A stretch of 64,000 nt of DNA from Shinisaurus crocodilurus (lineage: Eukaryota > Chordata > Lepidosauria > Squamata > Shinisauridae): the NCBI GenBank assembly GCA_021292165.1, contig CM037879.1:248105438-248169437 (forward strand). The letters are read 5' to 3'. The notes under the pieces are model-generated. The model was given only the letters and a program-made list of their open reading frames with translations, was not told where the DNA came from and searched no databases. Made by a program: the position numbers and the translations under genes. Positions 21,301 to 33,372 of the stretch are shown here, piece by piece; position 1 is the first letter of the stretch, and each line of letters starts with the position of its first letter.

Positions 21301-24300
21301 TCACAATGATACAGGTGCTAGTAAGCTCAAGATTCAATTACTACAATGTTCTCTATGTGGAACTGCCCTTAAGGCTGCTCTGGAAGCTTGAGCTAGTGCA
21401 GAATACAGCAACTTGAGTGTTGTTGGGAGCTGCCCCTTTTCAGCATGCAGCTCCTTTGCTGAAGGAACTGCACTGGCTATCTATTCGCTACCGGGCCAGG
21501 TTTAAGGTTTTGGTACTTGTGTACAAAGCCCAAAATAACTCGGGACCAGGTTACCTGAGAGAGTGCCTCCTCCCATACCAACCTGCCCGGTCACTGAGGT
21601 CATCAGATGGCATGCTCCTGGTGGTTCCTCATGGACCTTTAGCCTGATTGGAGTCCACCAGGAGAAGGGCCTTCAGTGTGGTGGCTCCATTTCTGTGGAA
21701 CTCCCTGCCTCTGGAGGTCAGGCAGGCTCTGACATTGTGCTGCTTTGGGCGCCTGCTGAAGACCTCCTTGTTCCAGGAAGCCTTCTCTGCTGTCCAACCA
21801 CCATTGTAATGTTACTTTGTTTTCAATGTATTGTTTTTGTTTGTTTTATCTGTTTTTATCTTTTTATTGTTCACCTGCTCCGGAATCTACTTAGATGTGG
21901 AGCGGTATACAAATGATGATGATGATGATGATGATGATGACGACGACGACGACGACAACAACCCATTCTCCCTACACTTTCCTGGCCAAAACTCCATCTG
22001 AAGCTGGTACTCGCTCACCAAATGCTTTGGACACAAATGGCATCATCAGGGAGGTGGTTTTCAAGGGCAAATAGCAGCTTCAGGGAAAAGGGTTAAACCT
22101 CCTCATGCTGCGGTCCTGATCCAGATGATGGGTCCCTGTGGCTGTTTTTTGCTAAGAAACAGGCATGCCCAATTCTAAGCACTTCACTTACATAACATAG
22201 TTTGACTCTTACAAACGACACATTCTGTACAAAAGTATTTAATCCCCACAGCTAGGCAAAGCCACTTTGGGAGGGGGAGGAAGTGCTTAACTTCTGTCAA
22301 CCACTTTTCTCCCCAATCCATGGGGTACAAGATGCATGTTTGCAAGATAAATGTATATAACATGTAGCTTGCCACACCCTCCAGGAGCTAACTTTGAACA
22401 CGGTATGGAGATAGGCTTCCTTGGTGACTGCTTTCCCACTCCAGAAAAACCCTTCCTTTTATAGCAAAGACCAATCATCTTCTGAGTGCATCATGTGACA
22501 TTTTTATTTTGGCAAGCATTATGGCCAGTGCTTTTCTTCAGTGTTGCATATTTATGCAACTTAAATGTATAACATTCTTTCATACAAACAAGAAAGAAGA
22601 AAACTTTCTCATCTGTGTAGGTCTGCCTGGGTAGTAATGAGGGGGTGGGGCAGTGTTCCTCCAAATATGGAAATGCTAATTTTGCTAACTAGCCCAATGT
22701 ATTCTGTGCAGTCCATAAATAATTTCCTATGGTGAGGCCTTATCTACACATTCAGAAAATGCATGTGGTACAGTCTCTCGATGCTATAGTATTTTAGAAT
22801 TCAGAGGTGAGCTAGGATGTTTCCCCATGTGAAAATTCCCTGCTGATAGAAAGCAAGATTGTCAGATAGAATATAATTTAAAGATTCTAACATAACTTAC
22901 ACTCTGAAGTTCTAGCTCTCTATGTGCAGGGAGGTTTTTATATATCTCCTGGCTACACTGATTCTGTACCAGTTGCACTAGTCGCTCAAATGTCAGTGTG
23001 TTTCCAGGCTCAAATCAAAGTGCTGCTTTCGATATTTAAAACCTAAATAGTTTAGGACCAGATTATAGGACTGCCTACACCATTGATCTACCTGTGCATT
23101 GAGATCTACCTCAGAGGCCCTTGTAGGCCCACCAGTGAGATGGATTTGGTAGGCAGGCATGGGAGATGCAGCTTTTTCTGTGGTAGCACCCAGGTGTAGA
23201 ATCCCCTCCCTACTGAGCTGCATTTCATACCAACATTACTAGCTTTTAAACCAGTCTAAAACTGGTTTAAAGGTTTTGGGTGGCCTTTTCTTAAGATTTT
23301 TTAATGCTCCTGATCTTAAATTATTGAGCTGACGTAAAAATGTTTTTAGTTCTGTGTCTTATTTATTTTCTTTTTAGTCTAAACTGCTGTTTTATTAATG
23401 TTTTATTTATATTGTTGTTTTATCTTGCCTATGTTGCAATTTTTATGCTGCTGTTTTATAACTGTTTGGATTTTCTAGTGTTTAATGTACTTCATACTTG
23501 ACTATTGTACTGTAAGTCGCCTTGTGAGGACTATGAACAAAAAGCAGCATATAAATTATCCATCTATAAATAAATATGCTTTATATTTCATACAAATTTA
23601 TCAGGTGGCTGGCTAATTTCTGATATTGTTAATACATGTATGTTCCCTGTTTTGGCTTATTTGATGGGTAGTTTTAACTGGCACTTTTAAAGTGCATTTG
23701 ACTATATTTTACGACTATATTTTACTGTCTATGTAAACTGCCATGGGGAACTTCTTGGATCAAAAGGCAGGGTAGAAATTAAATAAATAGTATAATAGGC
23801 TGCTTCTCTGCCACAGGGAAAATACAAAATAGCTACTTACCACAGAGTTGGCAAAGGGACAAAGGATACCCAAAGAAAAGAGTCCTAGGAGAGGCCCACC
23901 AACCATGCCAAAAATACTGAGAGCTGCCTGAGGAATGAATAAAGTCATATATTCAGAAAGAAGTTCAATAATCAGTGCTGAACATTAAAAAAACAAACAA
24001 AAAAAACGTTTGGCTTCACTGGAATCACTTTCTAGACATCATGAATATATACTACCATAAACTTATACCAGTGATAGTAAGCACTGTATAGGAAGACATG
24101 ACTGATAATAGAAAAGTGGTGAGGAGAGGGGATGCTCAGCCCTTTATTCACCTTCCATTGATTTCCCCAGTCTAAATTATCCATGCCAAGTACCTTTTTG
24201 CCCTGCAGGATTTAAAAGGTAGGTATGTTTTCAAGGAAGGACAAACATATGTTTTAAAATGGCAAAAGTCATTTGAGGGGTATTTGATTTGGAACAGGGA

Positions 24301-26999
24301 AATGGCAGGTGGAGAAAGGTTAACTGCCCCCTCTCTCTGCCTCTTCTCTGCTAATGATCATCCTCTCCTGAAACTGCTTTAAAAACAAAACAAACAAAAC
24401 AGGTTAATGGACTACAGTTACAATCTGGTTCTTAGTTGTATGTCCCACTGATTTCTGTGAATGCAATTCATAACATCAACTGGACTAAAGTTAGCTTAAA
24501 CCCATGTATTTTAAGTGATATATTGATTGGCAAACTTGAAATTAATGAGATTGTGTTCCAGATTGAATATAAGGCTGTGGTTTTAAAACAATTTAAGCTG
24601 CAGCCCTCAGATTGCTTATGTTACTTAACCTCATTTAAGGCTATTCCCAAAGTAAGTGGTTTGAAGTATAACAGATAAAACTGAATCCATTGGAATGAGC
24701 ACTGCTTGTTCTGTTCTCCCAGGTAAATTAAAACAAGAACTGAGAAATGATTAAATTCCTACCTGTAACAAACCTCCTAGAAGTGATGCCAAGGCAGCCA
24801 TAGCAATGCACACTCCTCCATAAAACAGACCTAAATGAACAGTGTACAAAGACATGTCAAAGTACATTTGTATAATTCTGAGGCTGCGGTTCACAAACAA
24901 TACAGTGAATGTAGTAGCTCCATTAAAAACTATAGAAGTGCTGCATAGGATTTGTAGGCTGTGCATTGCAGGTTTTGCCATGTAGATTTTGTTTCACTCT
25001 CTCTTGATAACAAATCAAACCCCTTAGCACCTTGGGATTGGATCTCGGAATAGCCAATATCACCAGAAGGACAGATTATTGTTTGTGTCAGGAGACGATC
25101 GCATAAATAAATAAAAAACCAACGCTACAAATTGATGTCACTGAATATTAGCTGGAAACACTAGATGTTAACAAAGGCAACTACAGGCTTAACAGTAAGG
25201 ATAATGCACAACATGATTTATATACCATTTACATTCCTTACCTAATTCCCTACCTAAGCAGATTGTTTTGAAGAATTATCTTCCTTCTGAATTTTATTGT
25301 TGTACTTAAGATACTTATACCAAGGATGTAATTGTTTTGAGATTACATGGTTCATGGATAAAATGGCAGCGATGGGGTAGTTGGTGGAAAGATGGCAGTA
25401 TGCATGAATGAACTTGCTTTCCTCCTGACAGAATTTATATGCTGAACGATACTTCAATTATGCCTACCATCCACACAACTATAATTTAAAATTAGGAAGT
25501 CACACACACACACACACACACACACACATCCTGGAATGGGAGACTCCAGTAATTTGTGCTAAGCGGGAGTTCAGATATATGAACCACAGTTCCCACTGGA
25601 AACAAGCAACAGTATTGGAAATTGTCCTAGTGTAATAAATATGCCTTTCCCTGCCACACCCATACTTTACTTCATAGCCCTTTATCAATCTCCTGCTGTT
25701 GTTATTTGTTGTTAATAGACTGCCATTAATGTGCATGGAGCTTTACAAAGTGCAAGAGGACAGGTCCTTGCCCCAAGAAGCTTACATTCTAAAATTCAAC
25801 ACAGGGAAGATTGTTGTGATATGTATCACATTCACAAGCTGGAGCACATTGTTGACAACATGGAAGGAACAGAATGGCGGTAAACAAGTTTGTTGTGTCT
25901 TTCTAGAATCTCATGCTCTTGCAGGGGTTACTAGAGTGTATGGGAAACAGCATGAGCCTGTCAGATGGTTTATGCTTTCTGGTGACGTACTGACTTGTTT
26001 TTCTGTCTGGAGCCATTTTAGAGAGGAGCAGGACTGTTCTCTCTCTTCACTCTTTTCTTCTGACTTTTGCTTGCTGGACTTATGCAACCATGTAACGTCT
26101 TTGCTGAGGTGGAGTAAAGCCAACCTTGCTCCACTGGAATAAATGCTTGCTATGCATTGTACTCTGCACATGGACTGTAACTAGGAATGTATACTCTGTA
26201 GAATATTACTTGCTAAAGTAAATAAACAGGTAGAATAGACCTGTGGATTTTTACAGAGCTATTTCCTTGCTACATAGAATCTACAAACCGGGGGAGCTGG
26301 CAGCTGGAATCAGATTACAGGAGCTGGCTGGCTGTTTGCAACCGAAACGCTGCACGCTGCGCAGAGAGGGAGAGAAAGATCTGAACTTCTGTGTGTGGAT
26401 TTATGGGCGTCTACACACGGGAACAGGATTTTTTAATCTCCCATCTCGCACACACGGGGATCTGCTGTCACTCACGCGCCATCAAAGATACCAGGAAGGG
26501 AAGAGAAATGGAGGAAAGGAATATGAAATTATTTGACTTGTAGTGACTTAGCTTAGTTACAGTGGAGTATGGGGACTACTAGGGATGTGTGCCAAAGGCT
26601 ATTTCTTAATATGTTTAAATGCATGGAAGACTGCAATCCTATACACCCTTACCTAGGAGTAACTTTCCCTGAACATAATGAGAATTCACTATACAAATTC
26701 TGTGATTAATGGAATCTATCAAGATAAACTCCAGTATAGTATATGAAAAGAGTTGTCTCCTTAAGGTAAAATAAATTGAAAATATCTTGTATATACTTAC
26801 TCATCCCCTTAGAAATCCAAGACAATTTCCTTTCAGTGAGTGATGTGAAGTAAGGTTTAATGAGGTCTTCTACAGTCACTGCGGCTAAAGCATTGATGCT
26901 AGAGGACACTGTACTAAGGAAGACAAAATGTACTTTTTAATTTCATACCTGCATTAAGTAAATATTTCACTAGTAGTGTATTAATAGCTAGCATTGTTT

Positions 27000-27036
<37 letters not shown>

Positions 27037-30000
27037 CAAATTAGCATAGTGATAATGAAAAGAAATTAACAAGATCTGCAGTGATATAAAGAAGAAACTA
27101 AGGGCAGTAGCCAATGCAACACAACATAAATTACCACATTGTGCTAGCTTAAATGACCTATAGTGCAACACCAATAGTGCTTGTGCTTGCTGGTGTGAAG
27201 GGCTTCAATAACATTATTTATGTTAGTGATAGTGTTGCATTGGATATTGTCCTAAGGCTGTAAACTACAAACATTTACTCTAAACAAAGTAGTCCCCGAG
27301 TGGAACCTCTGTGAGTCAATTCTGCATGCAAATTAGAGAAGACACCTTCATTTCTCTGTGAATCCTATCTGATAGGGTTTCCCCCCCTTTCATCAGAATA
27401 AACAAACCCTAACAAAAAAAGAACACTGTGTGTCCTTAGCTCACATCTGCATTGATTAAAATATGGCATTGCCAATTAATCAATTGAAGCTGTGAAGCCT
27501 GACCTATGTGCATTTACTTGGAAGTAAGTCCCACCAAGTTCCTTGGGGCTTACTTCCAAGTGAGTGTACAGAATTGCAGCCAAAGTTGATTAATCTACTG
27601 ATTAAACTGATTAAAGTTTGATGTAGTAATTTAGATCAATTATGAGCATTTTCCCCTCTCCACTAGATTTTGGATTAACTTACCTTAATGTTCCACTGTA
27701 AGCACCAGCCACAAAAAGCCCCGGTGTGCCTGGAAATTTTTGTAGAATGTCCAATACCAAATATGGCATGAGCTGAAAAAAAAATCCAATATTAGTATAT
27801 ATCATACGGTAGTTTCATTCCCCACTTCCCACACACAATTTTCTTATTTCTGATATCTAAAGTCTTTACCATTTCTCTAAGCTTAAATAAATACACATTT
27901 GTGACAATGGCTATCTAAGTATGTTGGAAATAGTCTTTTAACATTGCAATCCTATATATGTCTACTCAGAAATAAGACCCATTGAGTTTGGTATTCCAGG
28001 TTTGTAGATATAGGATTGCTGCCTAAATTGCTCTTTTTTCAGCATAGTAAATTCAAAATATAAGCTTTAGATTAAAACCAAGATTACATTCATTTAAATT
28101 GTATGAGACATCATTTAAGAACACTAGCTCCAAATGGTTAATGTTATTCCTTCCTTAATTTGTTATTTCTTGTGCCTGCAGCTGATGAATCCATCTACTC
28201 AATATCACATCTCAGTGTCAAACCCAAAATTACAGCCCTGATTCTTATTCTAGCTATTTCATATATACTAGAAATGTGTAATACTGAACCTGGTCTGGAG
28301 CTGATACACATTTTGCTGTCCAAGGGTCACAATCCTTATAAATGGAGTACATTGCTAATCCACATAACACTGCACATGCAAGAATTACCCACAGTCCCAA
28401 GAGGTTTACATAAAGAGATCTATAACGAAAGAACAACAACTTTTTCAACTAGGAAATGTGTGGAATTATCACAGTGTTGTAGCATTATGCAATTATGTCA
28501 TGCACTTTACCTGTATTAATTTCCTCTTTAGCAGGCAAAGAAAAGAAAGCATTTGTTAGATTAGAATGTACTGGTTTCTATGGCTAAAAAAGCAATGCAA
28601 ACCTTCTAGCACTCAATTCTCTTCTTCTATCTCTCTGTGTGCATCTGTGGCTAAAACAAGTTGTTACATTTAACCTGTCTGTAACACACATACACACATG
28701 GCCATTGGTTGAGCTGCTGTGATATCATTCAGAAACATATTAGCTTTGATCCTATGCAATGGGTTTTCCTGCCCCTTTCTCCCCAATACAGCCCACTGGA
28801 ACTGTGTAGGATGGGGCTTAGGGTCTGCAGCAGGCAAATGGTGGAAATTGGGGAGGAGGCACCCTTCCATGAGTAGAAGTGTCTTCTATTCACAAAAGAG
28901 CACCTTTGGATGCAAGCCTCCAGTCTATTTACTGAGCCTCACCTCTAGAGGAAATCTCATCCAGCCTTGCTCTGGTTTTGAGCAGGCTCAACGCACTGCT
29001 CTGCTCACACATTTTCACAGCAACTATTGGTTAGACAGCACAAGTCCAACATACTTGGAAGAGGAATAGAAAGGGAAAGAAAAATACTCCGAGTGAATGA
29101 TTGGCTACGAAGGTGGTGCTGACGCGAGAGATTTGGATTCTGGGACCACGGGCTACACTTCCTGGAAGATGGGCTGCTGGCAAAGGATGGGTTGCACCTC
29201 ACAAGGACTGGGAAGAATGTGTTTGGCCACAGCATGAGGAACTTAATCAGGAGGGCTTTAAACTGAATCCAACAGGGGAGGGAGACATAAACTCGGGGGT
29301 AACAATGGAAGAAGGCCTCTGTGCCACAACGGAGAGAACAGCTCCAGCGGTGCCCAATGATAGTCTACCACAAAATGTAGGGGAAAAGTCGGACTATAAA
29401 GCACATAGTCTTCGATGTCTCTATACTAATGCCCAGAGTATCGGCAACAAACAGAACGAACTTGAACTCTTGATACATGAAGGCAAATACGACTTGATAG
29501 GGATAACGGAAACCTGGTGGGATGACTCCCATGGCTGGAATACAGCAATTGAAGGGTATAACTTGTTCAAAAGGAACAGAAGCAACAGAAAGGGAGGTGG
29601 AGTTGCGCTGTATGTTAAAAATATGTATCTCTGCACAGAGATACAGGAAGATGAGCTTGGCAGCCCCATTGAGAGCATCTGGGTTAAAATAAAGGGGGCA
29701 AAGAATAAGACGAACATGGCGGTTGGAGTCTACTACCGACCACCCAATCAAGGAGAAGACGAGGATGAAACTTTTGAAAAGCAAATTGCAAATGTTTCAA
29801 GGAGGCATGATGTGGTAGTAATGGGTGACTTCAATTTCCCCGATATCTGTTGGGAGACAAATTCTGCCAAACATGGCCCTTCCATGAAATACCTGACCTG
29901 TGTTGCTGATAACTTCCTCCTACAGAAAGTGGAGGAAGGAACTAGAGGATCGGCTATCCTTGACCTGATTCTAACCAACAGAGACGAGTTAGTGGATAAA

Positions 30001-33000
30001 GTGGCAGTTTCGGGAACTCTGGGGGAAAGTGACCATGTTATACTTGAGTTCTTGATTCTAAAAGAAGCAAAAGCTGAGTGTAGCCAAACGCATACCCTGG
30101 GTTTTAGGAAAGCCAATTTTAACAAACTCAGAACAATGATAAGTAAGATCCCATGGCAAGCGACTCTAATGAGAAAAGGAGCCCAGGATGGGTGGGAGTT
30201 TTTAAAAAAGGAAATGTTAAAGGCACAATTGCAAACAATTCCCACAAGGAAAAAAGGCAGAGGGCAACAGAAGAAGCCAATGTGGCTTCACAATAAACTC
30301 AAAGATGACCTGAAAACAAAAAAGGACACATATAGGAAGTGGAAGGAAAGACAGGCTACAAGGGAAGAGTACAGGCAGGTAGCACAGAACTGCAGGAATA
30401 GTGTCAGGAAGGCTAAAGCTGAGAATGAGCTAAGGTTAGCGAGGGATGCTAAAAACAACAAGAAAGCTTTCTTCAGATACATGCATAGTAAAAGACAGAG
30501 GAAAGAAATGGTGGTTCAACTACGCAATGAGGATGGCAAATTGATAACAAAAGACAAAGAAAAGGCAGAAATGTTCAATTCCTACTTCGGCTCGGTCTTC
30601 TCCCAAAAGAAGGTCTATGACCCCCCTGGCAAACCTGAAGTGCAGACTGAAGGGTCAGGATTGCAGCTTGAGATTGATAGGCAAATGGTCAAGGAGCACC
30701 TGATTACTGAACGAGTTTAAATCTCCAGGGCCTGACGAGCTGCATCCTAGAGTAATAAAGGAACTGGCAGAAGAACTCTCATAACCACTGTCCATTATCT
30801 TTGAGAAATCATGGAGGACAGGTGAAGTGCCAGATGACTGGAGGAGGGCAAATGTTGTCCCCATCTTCAAAAAGGGCAAGAAGGAGGAACCTGGGAACTA
30901 TAGGCCAGTCAGTCTGACATCAATCCCTGGGAAATTTTTGGAGCAGATTATTTAAAAAGTCAGTCTGCAAGCACCTTGAAAACAATGCAGTGATTACTAG
31001 AAGCCAGCATGGATTTGACAAGAACAAATCCTGCCAGACTAATCTGATCTCATTTTTTGATTGGGTAACCTCCCTTGTGGACTATGGGAATGCGGTGGAC
31101 ATAATATATCTGGACTTCAGCAAAGCTTTCGACAAAATGCCTCATGATATCCTGATTAACAAGCTAGCTAAAAGTGGGCTAGATGGAACAACTATCAGGT
31201 GGATCCACAATTGGCTACAGAATCAGACTCAAAGAGTGCTTATCAATGGTTCCTTCTCAAACTGGGGAGAGGTAACGAGCGGGGTACCACAGGGCTCGGT
31301 CCTGGGCCCAGTGCTCTTCAACATTTTTATTAATGACTTAGATGAGGAGGTGCAGGGATTGCTTATCAAATTTGCAGATGACATGACACAAAGTTGGGTG
31401 GAATAGCTAATACTCTGGAAGACAGAAACAAAATTCAAAGCGATCTCGATAGGCTGGAGCGCTGGGCCAAAAACAACAGAATGAAATTTAATAGGGATAA
31501 ATGCCAAGTGCTGCACCTAGGGAAAGGAAACCAAATGCAGAGTTACAGAATGGGGGACACTTGGCTCAACAATACTACAAGTGAGAAGGATCTTGGAATT
31601 GTGGTAGATCACAAACTGAATCTGAGCAATGCGATGTGGCTGCAAAGAAGGCAAATGCTATTTTGGGCTGCATTAATAGAAGTATAGCTTCCAAATCGCG
31701 TGAAGTGATAATTCCCCATTACTCGGCACTGGTTAGGCCTCATCTTGAGTACTGCGTCCAGTTCTGGGCACCACACTTTAAGAAGGACGTAGACAAAATG
31801 GAGAGGGTTCAGAGGAGGGCAACAAGGATGATAAAGGGACTGGAAACAAGGCCCTATGAGGAGAGACTGAAAGAACTGGGCATGTTTAGCCTTCAGAAGA
31901 GGAGACTGAGGGGAGATATGATTGCACTCTTCCAGTACTTGAAGGGTTGTCACAAAGAGGAGGGCCAGGATCTCTTCTCCATCATCCCAGTTTGCAGGAT
32001 ACGGAATAATGGGCTCAAGTTACAGGAACCTAGATTCCACCTAAACATAGGAAAAATTTCCTGACTGTCAGAGCAATAAGACAATGGAACCAACTACCTA
32101 GGGAGGTGGTGGGCTCTCCCAATCTGGAGGCATTCAAGGTGCAGCTGGACAGCCATCTGTCAGGGATGCTTTGACCTGGATTCCTGCACTGAGCAGGCGG
32201 TTGAACTCGATGGCCTTGTAGGCCCCTTCCAACTCTACTTTTCTATGATTCTATGATTCTATACTTCATGATTGTGCTCCTTTCCATTTTTAAGACCAAT
32301 CAAAAGCACTTTGCCTAGAGGTTTCAGTTCTTTGCAAGGACTTTGGTGGGTTCAATTAAGCATGTGGCTGTTCTTAGGTTTCATATTATTTTATTAACAC
32401 ATTTTTTTAAAAAAATTACTGTTGTTTGCCCTGAGCTTTCAGAATGTTACGGGGTACAAACACCTTTAAAAATGAAAAGACACTAAAACAATGAAAATGA
32501 TACAAGGATACAAAGAAGGCACCAAATGTGTGCAATTTGCGGCATGAAAAAGGCAGGGTATAAGTACAGTAATACCTTGGATTGCAAGTAACTTGGTTTG
32601 AGAGCATTTTGCAAGACAAGCAAATTTTTAAATATTTATTTATTTATTTTTTACTTGATATACAAGCGACGTGTTGCAATACAAGTACTGTAGTACGGCT
32701 TAAATTAAAAATCTCTGTTCAAATTTTTTGGGGGGATTTCGTTTTGATATAAGAGTGTTTTGGATTACAAGCACATTTCCGGAATGAATTATGCTCTCAA
32801 TCCAAGGCATGACTGTATAATAAATAAATAAGCTGTAGACATGAAGCCAAGAATTCCTCCTGATATATAAAGACAGAATTGGCTTTAAAGCATTAATGCA
32901 TGCTTTTCTGATGTCTCTCACACCTTCTCATTAGCATCAAATCTTCTCTACGGTGATGAAAACAGCCAGGCGAAAGCAGGAAAAGTGACAAGCGGAGAAG

Positions 33001-33331
33001 CACGGGGCAACATACACAGGAATATTTTTTTAAAATGGGAACAAACAACAAAAGGGATATCGATCAGCTACAGTGAGGTAGAGAAAGGGTTAAAGATTCC
33101 TGCAGGAGGAGGGAGAGGGGAGCACTCAACAGACCAATCACGAACAGGCTGCCTACATAGAGAGGGAGCGATGGCCCCTGGGATGCATGCCTGGAGGTGG
33201 AGGTAGGACTGGGTGGGAAGAAAACCACTAGAATGACCAGAAACAATGATCATCTGTCAGAACCATCATTGCAAGTTACCACAAATCATGGTAACTTACC
33301 ACAATAGCTTGTTGTGTTGTGTGAACACACC

Positions 33332-33372
<41 letters not shown>

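Larger units (their letters stand above)
20326..23840 (-). other. SLC5A8 intron 11
   Basis: Contains an antisense L2-like LINE (about 20508-21957) and a second L2-like 3' region (about 22975-23570), with low-complexity and SINE-tail-like stretches near 23500-23790. The remainder is unclassified. Confidence 0.75.
29096..32265 (+). mobile_element. CR1 LINE, about 3.2 kb, antisense inside SLC5A8 intron 6
   Basis: Begins in the end of ORF1 (29096-29266), continues with ORF2 endonuclease (29101-30720 frame) and RT (to about 32100), and ends in the CR1 signature tail TTCTATGATTCTATGATTCT near 32240-32263. It is 5' truncated near 29040-29095. Several frameshifts and stops interrupt ORF2. Confidence 0.92.

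Noticed and set aside
25891..26275. Second LTR-like stretch in SLC5A8 intron 9
   Set aside because: It starts TGTTGTGT and has AATAAA, but I found no matching flanking duplication or clear CA end.
25699..26536. 147- and 97-residue plus-strand frames in intron 9
   Set aside because: No recognisable domain, antisense to SLC5A8, and no supporting splice or poly(A) context.
27001..27036. CRISPR-like or regulatory array
   Set aside because: Simple trinucleotide microsatellite; no spacers. No CRISPR is expected in an animal genome.
29101..29380. N-terminal 90 residues of the long CR1 frame as a real protein start
   Set aside because: The overlapping frame carries the conserved ORF1 end (DGLHLT...), so the longer frame is fortuitous until the endonuclease begins.
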